The position numbers were made by a program, and so were the translations under genes. 64,000 bases of DNA from Thermoanaerobacterium sp. CMT5567-10. Lineage in GTDB: Bacteria; Bacillota; Thermoanaerobacteria; Thermoanaerobacterales; Thermoanaerobacteraceae. Below, one piece after another: positions 34,835 through 43,176 of this stretch (position 1 is the first letter of the stretch; every line of letters starts with the position of its first letter). A model generated the notes under the pieces. It was not told the DNA's origin, did no database searches, and worked only from the letters and a program-made list of their open reading frames with translations. The stretch is from contig NZ_CP130558.2 in assembly GCF_030534315.2 (NCBI RefSeq), positions 248,001 through 312,000 on the forward strand. The letters run 5' to 3'.

Positions 34835-35542
34835 TCATATCTCCTTAATCATGTTTATCATTTCTTTTACAATATTGCTGGACACTATAGAAGCTTTTTT
34901 GACAAATAGATTAAAATCACTTGTAGCATTTCCATCCGCATTGTCGGAAATGCTTCTTATTATAACAAATGGTATATCGTTAAGATACGCAGTATGAGCA
35001 ATTGCAGCACCTTCCATCTCAACCGCATATGCATTAAATTGCTGTCCTAGCCTTCTTGCTTCCTCTTTCGATGACACAAATCTATCACCTGATACAATCC
35101 TTCCGACATAAGTCTTTCCATCTATATTGTCATTGGCTGCTTTAAGCGCTATGTCAATCAGATTTTTGTCTGCTTTAAATACGCTAGTCTTCATACGGGG
35201 TATAACTCCTAATTCATCGCCAAATGCTGTCGTGTCAAAATCATGTTCTATCGCATCAGATGATATGACTATGTCCCCTACGTTTATTCCGCTTTTTATC
35301 CCTCCAGCAACACCAGTATTTATTATACAGTCAACATTAAATTCAGATATCAATATTTGCGCTGCTATAGCTGCATTTACCTTTCCTATACCTGATCTGA
35401 CTAATACTGTATCTAATCCATTATTTAGAATTCCTTTATAAAAGACCATGTCTGCGCGATTTATAATCTCTATATTGCTGATAAATTGTTTAAGTATATC
35501 AATCTCTTCTTCCATAGCACCGATAAGCCCGATCTTATTCAC
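34835..35542 (-). CDS. mtnN: 5'-methylthioadenosine/S-adenosylhomocysteine nucleosidase
   Basis: Hydrolyses MTA and SAH to adenine and the thioribose derivative, recycling methyl-cycle by-products; 235 aa. The N-terminus is IGLIGAMEEEI, the purine-site catalytic Glu lies in VEMEGAAIAH, and the catalytic Asp in RSISDNADG. The start is GTG 35542, with GAAGGGAG upstream. It ends by overlapping the thiamine-binding gene. It lies immediately downstream of ileS in the same direction with a small gap, so it may be partly read through. Confidence 0.95.
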   Translation of the reverse strand: MNKIGLIGAMEEEIDILKQFISNIEIINRADMVFYKGILNNGLDTVLVRSGIGKVNAAIAAQILISEFNVDCIINTGVAGGIKSGINVGDIVISSDAIEHDFDTTAFGDELGVIPRMKTSVFKADKNLIDIALKAANDNIDGKTYVGRIVSGDRFVSSKEEARRLGQQFNAYAVEMEGAAIAHTAYLNDIPFVIIRSISDNADGNATSDFNLFVKKASIVSSNIVKEMINMIKEI

Positions 35543-35593
35543 TTACAAATTCTCCCTTCGCTTTTTAATGTGAAAAAGGGAGATATCTCCCTT

Positions 35594-38377
35594 TTAAATA
35601 TGTGAAGCACACCTTGCACAAATCGTTGGATGTTCTTTATCCGTTCCTACTGTTTCACTGTACATCCAGCATCTTTCACATTTTTCACCTGGCGCATGGC
35701 TAATTTTAATTGCTAGTTTATAATCTTCACTTCTATATGAATTATCAGGTATATTGTCATCCTCATTATGAAGAACCGTATTCGATACGATAAATACCGT
35801 ATTAAGATCTTCTTCAAACTGCTTCAAAAATTCGTACAAACCGCTTGATGCGTATATATCAACCTGTGCTTCTAATGAGTGACCTATTTCTTTATTGGCA
35901 CGTGATATCTCTAAAGCTTTTGAGACATCTTTTCTTATGTCAAATAATTTGTTCCACTTTTCAACTATCTCTTTATTATCATATGCATCATTAGGCTGTG
36001 GCCAATCAGCTAATTGAACGCTTTCGTAATTATTATTTGCATCATGTTTCATATAGCTCCATATCTCATCTGCTGTAAATGTCAATACTGGCGCTATAAT
36101 TCTTACAAAACCGTCTAATATTGTATATAACGTCGTCTGAGCTGCTCGCCTTTCTTTAGATGCAGCAGGAAATGTATAAAGCCTGTCCTTTAGTATGTCA
36201 AGATACAGATTGCTCATATCTACAATGCAGAACGTGTGAACAAGATGCAAAAAATCGTAAAATTCGTATCTATCAAAAGACGACGTTACATCCTTAATAA
36301 GCTCATTGAACTTGTAAAGGGCCCATTTGTCTATATCAAGAAGCTCTTCGTACGGTAAAGCATCTTTATCAGCATCAAAATCGTACAAATTGCTTAAGAG
36401 GAACTTAGCTGTATTCCTTATCTTTCTATATGATTCCGTCATCTGCTTTAAAATTTCTTTTGATATTCTCATATCAGAAGTAAAATCAGCAGAAACAGCC
36501 CACAGTCTTAATATATCTGCTCCGTACTCTTTTACTACATCAGCAGGATCTATGCCGTTTCCAAGAGATTTTGACATCTTGCGTCCTTCACCGTCTACGA
36601 CAAATCCATGTGTCAACACGTTTTTATATGGTGCCATTCCTCTTGTAGCAACAGACGTTAAAAGCGATGACTGGAACCATCCTCTATGCTGGTCAGAACC
36701 CTCAAGGTATAAATCTGCAGGCCACCTAAGACCTTCAGTAGTTTCTAAAACCGCCACATGGCTTGAACCAGAATCAAACCAAACATCCATTATATCTGTT
36801 TCTTTTCTAAACTCTGTAGAACCACATTCACATTTTGTACCCTTCGGCAATATTTCTTCTGCTGTGTATTCATACCAAGCATCAGAGCCTTTTTCACCAA
36901 ACAATTTTTTAACTGCATTTATTGTATCATCATTAATCAATTCTTTACCACAATGTTTACAATAGAAAATCGGAATCGGGACACCCCATATCCTCTGCCT
37001 CGAGATACACCAGTCATGTCTATCCCTAACCATATTTGTAATCCTGTCTTCGCCCCATTCAGGAATCCAGTTTACTTCTCTTATTGCATTTAAAGCTTCA
37101 TCTCTAAACCCATCAACAGAAGCAAACCATTGCTCTGTAGCACGGAATATAACAGGATTTTTGCATCTCCAGCAATGTGGATACGAGTGAGTTAATGTTT
37201 TTGACGCTAATAAAGCATTGACTTTTTCCAAATCCTCTTTTATGACTTTATTGGCATCAGCATAGAATAATCCTTTGTATTTCCCGGCTTTTTCTGTAAA
37301 GCGACCTTTATCGTCAACAGGATTCAAAACATCAAGACCATATTTCTGTCCAACTATAAAGTCTTCTTCACCATGGCCTGGTGCAGTATGAACACATCCT
37401 GTACCAGCTTCTAATGTTACATGATCACCTAATATAATAAGCGAACTTCTGTCAAATAAAGGATGTTTAGCTCTCATCCCTTCTAAATCTTTACCTTTAA
37501 ATGTCGCAATTACCTCACGATTCTCAAGGCCTGTTTCCCTTTCTATATCATCAAGCATGTCTTTCGCCATTATGTAGATCTCTTTTCCATATTTGGCTAG
37601 CACATAATCAAATTCCGGATTTAAACATATAGCAAGGTTGGCAGGTATAGTCCAAGTTGTCGTAGTCCAGATTACAAAATACAAATTATTTAGGTCATCA
37701 ACAATTCCTTTGAACTTTCCAAGATCATCAATTACTCTAAATTTAACATAGATTGAATCTGAGGTCTCATCTGAGTATTCTATTTCAGCTTCTGCTAAAG
37801 CTGTTTCGCAGTCAGTACACCAATACACAGGTTTTAATCCCTTGTAGATGTACCCTTTTTTAGCCATTTCACCAAATACTTCTATCTGCTTTGCTTCATA
37901 TTCTGGTTTTAATGTCAAATAAGGGTTTTGCCAGTCACCTCTGACTCCTAACCTTATAAACTGCGACTTTTGCTTTTCAATTTGTGAAAAGGCAAAATCG
38001 CGACAGACCTTTCTAAACTCAACAGGACCTACTTCATTTCTTTTTATGCCCAGTGTTTTTATTGCCTGCTGTTCAATTGGCAAACCGTGGGTATCCCAAC
38101 CTGGCACATATGGTGCATCAAAGCCTCTCATTGTTTTATATTTTACAATCATATCTTTTAAAACTTTATTCATGGCTGTACCAAGATGTATATCCCCGTT
38201 GGCATATGGCGGTCCATCATGAAGAATAAATTTTTCCTTCCCCTTATTTTTATTTAATGATTTATGATATATATCCATATCATCCCATTTTTTTAATATC
38301 TCCGGCTCTCTCAAAGGCAGATTCGCCTTCATTGGAAAATCTGTCTTAGGCAAATTTAATGTTTTGTTATAATCCAT
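35594..38377 (-). CDS. ileS: isoleucyl-tRNA synthetase
   Basis: Class I synthetase with editing domain, 927 aa, bacterial type. The HIGH-equivalent is HLGT (64-67), preceded by GPPYANGDI. KMSKS appears in GRKMSKSLGNG. The C-terminus has the zinc site CERC and CARC. I start it at ATG 38377, seven bases after AGGAGG; the longer open frame upstream is translated T-box leader. A complete Ile T-box precedes it. The last residues CARCASHI end at a normal position. Confidence 0.97.
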   Translation of the reverse strand: MDYNKTLNLPKTDFPMKANLPLREPEILKKWDDMDIYHKSLNKNKGKEKFILHDGPPYANGDIHLGTAMNKVLKDMIVKYKTMRGFDAPYVPGWDTHGLPIEQQAIKTLGIKRNEVGPVEFRKVCRDFAFSQIEKQKSQFIRLGVRGDWQNPYLTLKPEYEAKQIEVFGEMAKKGYIYKGLKPVYWCTDCETALAEAEIEYSDETSDSIYVKFRVIDDLGKFKGIVDDLNNLYFVIWTTTTWTIPANLAICLNPEFDYVLAKYGKEIYIMAKDMLDDIERETGLENREVIATFKGKDLEGMRAKHPLFDRSSLIILGDHVTLEAGTGCVHTAPGHGEEDFIVGQKYGLDVLNPVDDKGRFTEKAGKYKGLFYADANKVIKEDLEKVNALLASKTLTHSYPHCWRCKNPVIFRATEQWFASVDGFRDEALNAIREVNWIPEWGEDRITNMVRDRHDWCISRQRIWGVPIPIFYCKHCGKELINDDTINAVKKLFGEKGSDAWYEYTAEEILPKGTKCECGSTEFRKETDIMDVWFDSGSSHVAVLETTEGLRWPADLYLEGSDQHRGWFQSSLLTSVATRGMAPYKNVLTHGFVVDGEGRKMSKSLGNGIDPADVVKEYGADILRLWAVSADFTSDMRISKEILKQMTESYRKIRNTAKFLLSNLYDFDADKDALPYEELLDIDKWALYKFNELIKDVTSSFDRYEFYDFLHLVHTFCIVDMSNLYLDILKDRLYTFPAASKERRAAQTTLYTILDGFVRIIAPVLTFTADEIWSYMKHDANNNYESVQLADWPQPNDAYDNKEIVEKWNKLFDIRKDVSKALEISRANKEIGHSLEAQVDIYASSGLYEFLKQFEEDLNTVFIVSNTVLHNEDDNIPDNSYRSEDYKLAIKISHAPGEKCERCWMYSETVGTDKEHPTICARCASHI

Positions 38378-38410
38378 CAGTATACCTCCTATAATTAAAT
38401 AAAAAACATT

Positions 38411-38645
38411 AAAAAACAAAAACCTCTCACCCACAGGGACGAGAAGTCGCGGTACCACCCTAATTATTAAGGTCAAGCCTTAATCACTCATCGAATAACG
38501 GGTATATCCCGGCTTAGCTTACTAAAATTTCAGCCAGCAGCTTCGAGGTGATATATGTCAAATAAACTTATTGGCTTACACCAACCGCCAACTCTCTTAA
38601 AAGTTTAATTTGCATAAATTGTCCTCATCATCGCTTTTCACATTT
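38411..38645 (-). promoter_or_regulatory. Ile T-box leader of ileS
   Basis: T-box motif GGGTGGTACCGCG near 38463-38447 and terminator stem 38422-38445 with T-rich tail. The specifier loop segment CATATCACC carries ATC (38552-38550), an Ile codon followed by A, as usual. UGGU fits the discriminator A of tRNA-Ile. Confidence 0.93.
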
Positions 38646-38651
38646 TAAATA

Positions 38652-38680
38652 ATTATACAATAATTAGAAAAGTACGTCAA
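38652..38680 (-). promoter_or_regulatory. ileS promoter
   Basis: TTGACG (38680-38675), 17 bases, TATAAT (38657-38652). Confidence 0.85.
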
Positions 38681-38684
38681 CATA

Positions 38685-38942
38685 TTAAATAGTAATAGCT
38701 GATTTCACTTTGACACCTTCAATGCTTCCAAGCTTCCCAGTTAAAGCTCCAATATCATCTGTCGTTCCGTCAACAATAATAGATATTATTGACACATTTC
38801 TTTCTTTATACGGAATACCCATTCTTCCAACAATTATATTGGCATACTCGCTTAAAATACGATTTACTTTCTCAGATGTTAATTCTCTATTTAGAACTAA
38901 TATACCGATTACAGCAAGCCTATTCCTCATCGTTTTTCTCAT
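38685..38942 (-). CDS. TM1266 family ACT-like regulator
   Basis: 85-aa protein of the TM1266 group, named for a putative iron-only hydrogenase system regulator. The ferredoxin/ACT-like core runs RLAVIGILVLNRELTSEKVNRIL, then GRMGIPYKERNVSIISIIVDG and GALTGKLGSIEGVKVKSAI. The start is uncertain: ATG 38942 lies four bases after GAGGAG, ATG 38930 is the alternative; both overlap the divIVA end. It belongs to the division cluster transcript here, not to hydrogenase genes. Its stop is very close to the ileS promoter. Confidence 0.82.
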   Translation of the reverse strand: MRKTMRNRLAVIGILVLNRELTSEKVNRILSEYANIIVGRMGIPYKERNVSIISIIVDGTTDDIGALTGKLGSIEGVKVKSAITI

Positions 38943-39408
38943 CCTGCTCCTCGTCAAAAAATTCTCTATCATCAATCGATAATACAGCCTCTAGTTCTCC
39001 TTCAAGAAGAGCCTTAAATTTAGCCTTAAAAATATTAAGCTTTCTTTTCTGATTTTCAAGTTCCGTCCTTATTCTCACAACTTCTTGATTTGCTTTTTGC
39101 ATAATCTTTTCTGCTTCCTGATGTGCCTGCTGTATAATTAAGTCAGCTTCTTTTTTTGCATTTTGTTTTAAATCTTCTGCAGATTTTTGTGCAACGACTA
39201 AAGTATTATTTAGCGTCTTTTCTATATCTGTATAATTTTGCAACTTATCGTTTAAGATGTTAACCCTATCTTTCAGATCCGAATTCTCCTTATACAGTAG
39301 CTCATAATCTTCCATCACTTTATCTAAAAATTCATCGACTTCATTTTCATTATATCCCCTGAATGACCGCTTAAATTCCTTGTTATGTATATCCATAGGT
39401 GTTAACAT
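38920..39408 (-). CDS. divIVA: DivIVA family cell-division protein
   Basis: 162-aa coiled-coil protein that marks curved membranes at septa and poles. The N-terminal membrane-binding module is MLTPMDIHNKEFKRSFRGYNENEVDEFLDKV. A long coiled coil rich in Q, E and K (about 40-140) follows, and then an acidic tail (DDREFFDEEQDEKNDEE). ATG 39408 has AAGGAGTG six bases upstream; the ATG three codons earlier lacks spacing. It follows ylmH in the conserved ylm-divIVA cluster. Confidence 0.94.
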   Translation of the reverse strand: MLTPMDIHNKEFKRSFRGYNENEVDEFLDKVMEDYELLYKENSDLKDRVNILNDKLQNYTDIEKTLNNTLVVAQKSAEDLKQNAKKEADLIIQQAHQEAEKIMQKANQEVVRIRTELENQKRKLNIFKAKFKALLEGELEAVLSIDDREFFDEEQDEKNDEE

Positions 39409-39433
39409 GATTCTCACTCCTTATATTCTTTTG

Positions 39434-40174
39434 TTACTTATATTTCAAAATATTAACATATATTCTACCTTTTTTAGTTGTACCACCAACAGCTTCAAAC
39501 TTAATTCTACCATGACCTCTTAAAGATATGATATCACCTTCTTTAACTTCAAAAGAAGGCTCTAACTTCGTTTCCCAATTAACTTCGGCCAAACCAGCTT
39601 TTATCAATTCAGATGCTTTCGTCCTGGATAATTTAAATCCTGAAGCAATAATGCTGTCTAATCTTATAGATGCAACAGTTGTATTTATATCATCGTATTT
39701 TACTTCCGGCTCCATGATTTCATCCAAATTTATTGAGTATACATTAACCCTCTCTTTGCCTATCTTATGTAAATTTATCAAGATATAACTGGCTATATCA
39801 TTATGAACAACAATATCACAACTCTCTTGTCTTTTTATTATATCGCCAACTTTATCTCTTTTTATACCTAACCCAAGGATGGAGCCTAACACATCTCTAT
39901 GGGATAATTTCGATAAATCACCGTTTATTCTAATGGCACTTATCGGTGCTTTGTATGCATCTACTGCGTTTCTAAATTTGGGATATATATGTGCTATCTT
40001 TCTTTCGGCTGCATCAAATCCGCCAATAAACCCACAATTTATATCGTCAAATTGTGTCATCAACTTTAGCAGTATTTTTTGATCCCTCAAGCTTAAAAAA
40101 TCGGTATACCTATCTCGTTTATTTTTCTGAACCCATTTTGCTATATCTTCTAGCCTTGCTATACTGTAATCCAT
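39434..40174 (-). CDS. ylmH: YlmH family RNA-binding protein (S4 domain)
   Basis: 246-aa protein of the division cluster. The central part includes GFIGGFDAAERKIA and the RNP-like HRDVLGSILGLGIKRDKVGDI. The C-terminal S4 domain (about 175-240) has LDSIIASGFKLSRTKASELIKAGLAEVNW. YlmH relatives have been linked to ribosome-associated quality control. The start is ATG 40174 with AAAGGTG. It lies between yggT and divIVA as in most Firmicutes. Confidence 0.93.
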   Translation of the reverse strand: MDYSIARLEDIAKWVQKNKRDRYTDFLSLRDQKILLKLMTQFDDINCGFIGGFDAAERKIAHIYPKFRNAVDAYKAPISAIRINGDLSKLSHRDVLGSILGLGIKRDKVGDIIKRQESCDIVVHNDIASYILINLHKIGKERVNVYSINLDEIMEPEVKYDDINTTVASIRLDSIIASGFKLSRTKASELIKAGLAEVNWETKLEPSFEVKEGDIISLRGHGRIKFEAVGGTTKKGRIYVNILKYK

Positions 40175-40200
40175 ATCTTCACCTTTTAAAACTTATTAAT

Positions 40201-40491
40201 TCATATTAATGAAACTATATTAATTATAATTGGCCTTATAATATACTGTATAACCAACATCGCTAATATTGGTGAAAAATCTATCATCATGCTTCGTCCA
40301 ATCGATGATTTAAATTGTAATCTTCTAAACGGATCCAATATAGGCTCTGTGACTGTAATCACAAATCGTGATATAGGATTACTCATATTTTCCATTCTTA
40401 ACAAAGATAGTATCACCCTTATTAAGATGAGCCAATTTACAATTTCAAAAAAGTAATTTAGTGTTAACACCAATGCATAATTTGTTGTCAA
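40201..40491 (-). CDS. YggT family membrane protein
   Basis: 96-aa integral membrane protein with two YggT-type helical hairpins: FFEIVNWLILIRVILSLL, then the conserved loop NPISRFVITVTEPILDPFRR and the second hydrophobic half MMIDFSPILAMLVIQYII. The start is TTG 40491, with GGAGGG six bases upstream. Part of the sepF-yggT-ylmH-divIVA cluster. Its role in division or osmotic response is not settled. Confidence 0.92.
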   Translation of the reverse strand: MTTNYALVLTLNYFFEIVNWLILIRVILSLLRMENMSNPISRFVITVTEPILDPFRRLQFKSSIGRSMMIDFSPILAMLVIQYIIRPIIINIVSLI

Positions 40492-40507
40492 ATCATACCC
40501 TCCTTAT

Positions 40508-40918
40508 TTATTTTAGATTAAACATAGAATCTACTTCATCTTGTATATCACCTGCTATATCGAAATTATCTGGCACGATTAAAAATATACTATTAGCGAT
40601 TTTCTTGATTTCACCATTTAAAGCAAAAATAGCACCACTCAAAAAATCAATAAGCCTTTGTGCGTCATTTCTTTCCATATTTTGAAGATCAATTATCATA
40701 GGCTTTTTATTCTTTATATTGTCTAGTATAGTTTGTGCTTGTTCAAAATTCTCTGGCTTTAAAATGATGACTTTTATCTGTGATTGCGTATGTATATTTA
40801 CTATCTTAGGTTTTTTATTAAACGGTATCTCATTTTCAACCTTTTCCTCTATGCTTTCATCTTCTTGTTCGTCAAAGCCAAAAAAATTCATCAATCTCTC
40901 GATTACTTTGGCAGCCAT
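40508..40918 (-). CDS. sepF: cell division protein SepF
   Basis: 136-aa FtsZ-tethering protein. The N-terminal amphipathic membrane helix is VIERLMNFFGF, followed by an acidic linker, and then the SepF domain (IKVIILKPENFEQAQTILDNIKNKKPMIIDLQNM, then RLIDFLSGAIFALNGEI). It assembles into rings that anchor FtsZ. The start is ATG 40918 with GGAGG. It directly follows yggS, whose stop abuts this start. Confidence 0.95.
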   Translation of the reverse strand: MAAKVIERLMNFFGFDEQEDESIEEKVENEIPFNKKPKIVNIHTQSQIKVIILKPENFEQAQTILDNIKNKKPMIIDLQNMERNDAQRLIDFLSGAIFALNGEIKKIANSIFLIVPDNFDIAGDIQDEVDSMFNLK

Positions 40919-41620
40919 TTATTTTACCTCCATATTATATAATCTTTTACCAAAAATTCCTGTGCCTATACGTACTATATTTGAACCTTCTTCAACAGCA
41001 ACTGTATAATCATTTGTCATACCCATAGATAAATATTTAAAGTCTACATTTTTTTGACTAATTCTTTTAGCACAATCAAATAACTCCTTCATCTTTTTAA
41101 AATAAGGTCTAACTTGCTCTGGTTCCAGAAAAGGAGCTACCGTCATCAGTCCCCTTATTCTAATATTATCAAAAGATTCAAGGCTTTTAATAAAATCTAT
41201 TACGTTCAAAGGATCGATACCGTATTTAGATTCCTCTGAGCCTATGTTTACTTCAACAAGGCAATCCATCACAATATTATTGTTATACGCTCTTTTATTT
41301 ACTTCTTGTGCAAGATGTACACTATCAAGTGAATGTATCATCTTAACTTTATCTATTATGTATTTTACCTTATTAGTTTGAAGATGACCTATAAAGTGAA
41401 ACTGAACTTTATCCTTTAAAGCAGGATACTTATCAATTAGCTCTTGGACCTTATTCTCACCAATATCTGTTATTCCATTGTCTATTGCTTCTTGTATTCT
41501 CTTTACATCTACCGTTTTTGTAACAGCCATAATTAAAATATCGTCTGGATTTCTATTTGCCTTTTGTGCATTTACTTTAATATTATTTTTTATTTCTTCG
41601 ATATTCAAACGTATATCCAT
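40919..41620 (-). CDS. yggS: YggS family PLP homeostasis protein
   Basis: 233-aa PLP-binding TIM-barrel protein without known enzymatic activity, which buffers pyridoxal phosphate. The PLP lysine is in ILIMAVTKTVDVKRI. Other landmarks are GENKVQELIDK, HFIGHLQTNKVK, IGSEESKYGI and the C-terminal YLSMGMTNDYTVAVEEGSNIVRIGTGIFG. The start is ATG 41620 with AGAGGGG. It sits in the division cluster between the HlyD-like gene and sepF, the normal place in clostridia. Confidence 0.94.
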   Translation of the reverse strand: MDIRLNIEEIKNNIKVNAQKANRNPDDILIMAVTKTVDVKRIQEAIDNGITDIGENKVQELIDKYPALKDKVQFHFIGHLQTNKVKYIIDKVKMIHSLDSVHLAQEVNKRAYNNNIVMDCLVEVNIGSEESKYGIDPLNVIDFIKSLESFDNIRIRGLMTVAPFLEPEQVRPYFKKMKELFDCAKRISQKNVDFKYLSMGMTNDYTVAVEEGSNIVRIGTGIFGKRLYNMEVK

Positions 41621-41631
41621 AAATACCCCTC

Positions 41632-42819
41632 TTACTTCTTTAAATAATCTTTTCCATTTACTAGAATCTGATCATACATTTTTAAGCTGTCATCTTTGCT
41701 TTCTATTATCGCATTTTCATTGTTTTGTGCTTTAATGCTTATTTCTTTAAAAACAGGTAAATCATTATCACCTAATTTGTAAATCCCATATTTGCCATTT
41801 TCATATACGATAGATGAGTTTGGCACTATAAAACCATCATAATCATTTATTATCAAATTAACACTAACTTTTCGTTTTTTATAAAAATCGCTGTAAGCAT
41901 CTTTCATGCTTATAACGGCTATATGAGAATTTTCAGATATCGAATAAATTTTTACAATATTTCCATCCAATAATTGCCCATTTTCTTCAATAATGTCTAT
42001 TTTTACATCTTTTCCTTCTTTTAACTTTTTCCTTTCATCATTGTTTAAAACAACCAATATATACCAATTATAATTATTTATCAACTTAACTATTGGCTCA
42101 CCTTGTTTTACAGAACCTGTCCGTTCTATTGGTTCTTTTTTTATCAAATTAATATCATTGTTATTTACGTTAAATAGTTTATTAACATCCAATATATCTT
42201 CATAACCATCAAAAAAATTGCTTACAATACCCGCTTCAGGCGAATAAATTTTGTATAAATTTTGAGAAATAATATATTCCAATTCCTTTTTTTGGCTATA
42301 AAGCTCGTCCAGATTTCGGACCGACGCAGGACCATTTTTTAAAATCTGCTCTTTTTTACTCATCAAATCTTCAATTTTCTTCTTTATATTATTTGTAACT
42401 TTACTATCTTTTGATTCTTTGTATTCCTTATTTAATTCGTCTATTTGACTGTTTAAGCTTTCTATGTCATTCACATATGGATTTAAAGCCTTATCGCTTT
42501 TTATATCTTGTATTTTCTTGTTGACTGAATTTAGCTCGGCCAATTTTTCCTTATCAAAAGACTGAGATACAACTTCTGCTATTTCTTTCCCTTTTGGGAC
42601 TCTTGTCCCATCTTCAACAATCATATTTAACTTACCATCAATCGGTGAATCTATTATCATCTCATCCAGTACTATGTAACCATCTGTCTTTATTGACTCA
42701 GACAAAGTACCATATCTAAGTGGAACAGTTTTATCTCTGCCGCTTATGGTGTTTATAGAAACTTTTCCTATGTATAGTAGAACAATCAATACTATAAAAA
42801 CATTAAGTATCTTTTTCAT
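41632..42819 (-). CDS. HlyD-like membrane fusion protein
   Basis: 395-aa protein with one N-terminal membrane anchor (ILNVFIVLIVLLYIG), a first half-biotinyl motif (SPIDGKLNMIVEDGTRVPKGKEIAEV), a coiled-coil hairpin (about 90-190, rich in K, E, L), a second lipoyl half (IYSPEAGIVSNFFDGYEDIL), and a barrel domain ending with VPNSSIVYENGKYGIY. This matches the HlyD-type adaptor found at the head of clostridial yggS-sepF clusters. No ABC partner is adjacent, so its role at the division site is unclear. The start is ATG 42819. Confidence 0.85.
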   Translation of the reverse strand: MKKILNVFIVLIVLLYIGKVSINTISGRDKTVPLRYGTLSESIKTDGYIVLDEMIIDSPIDGKLNMIVEDGTRVPKGKEIAEVVSQSFDKEKLAELNSVNKKIQDIKSDKALNPYVNDIESLNSQIDELNKEYKESKDSKVTNNIKKKIEDLMSKKEQILKNGPASVRNLDELYSQKKELEYIISQNLYKIYSPEAGIVSNFFDGYEDILDVNKLFNVNNNDINLIKKEPIERTGSVKQGEPIVKLINNYNWYILVVLNNDERKKLKEGKDVKIDIIEENGQLLDGNIVKIYSISENSHIAVISMKDAYSDFYKKRKVSVNLIINDYDGFIVPNSSIVYENGKYGIYKLGDNDLPVFKEISIKAQNNENAIIESKDDSLKMYDQILVNGKDYLKK

Positions 42820-42999
42820 ATAACCACCTATGATAATATTCTATAAAAAATCAATTTTTCCTTCTTTTAATTTTGGCTTTTAAATTTATTTTATCATAAA
42901 TTTAAAACATATGGTTAGCTAAATTTAAAAGAGTTGCATATTAATTATATCTTTACAATGTATCCAAGAAAAATTTGTACAATGAGTTTTTAAAGATAC

Positions 43000-43028
43000 T
43001 TGCATTCGTAAGAATTTTATGCTAATAT
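43000..43028 (+). promoter_or_regulatory. candidate glnN promoter
   Basis: TTGCAT (43000-43005), 17 bases, TAATAT (43023-43028). Transcription would start near 43035 and leave a leader of about 140 nt before glnN. Confidence 0.55.
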
Positions 43029-43072
43029 TTAATTAATTATTTTGTATAAAAATTTAATAGTTAATAAATGAG

Positions 43073-43130
43073 ACAAGGGTGTTTCATTAATATTTAAGAT
43101 GTGTATTAATGTTACCCTTGTTTTGTTTTA
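43073..43130 (+). promoter_or_regulatory. terminator-like hairpin in the glnN leader
   Basis: Long stem: ACAAGGGT plus TTCATTAATA (43073-43092) pairs with TATTAATG plus TACCCTTGT (43104-43121), followed by TTTTGTTTT. No plus-strand gene lies upstream, so this stops nothing but the glnN transcript itself. It is probably an attenuator controlled by an antiterminator or ligand. No riboswitch class was recognised. Confidence 0.6.
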
Positions 43131-43176
43131 CTTATATTTACCATATTTACTATTATTTAAATGAAAGGGGATCTTT

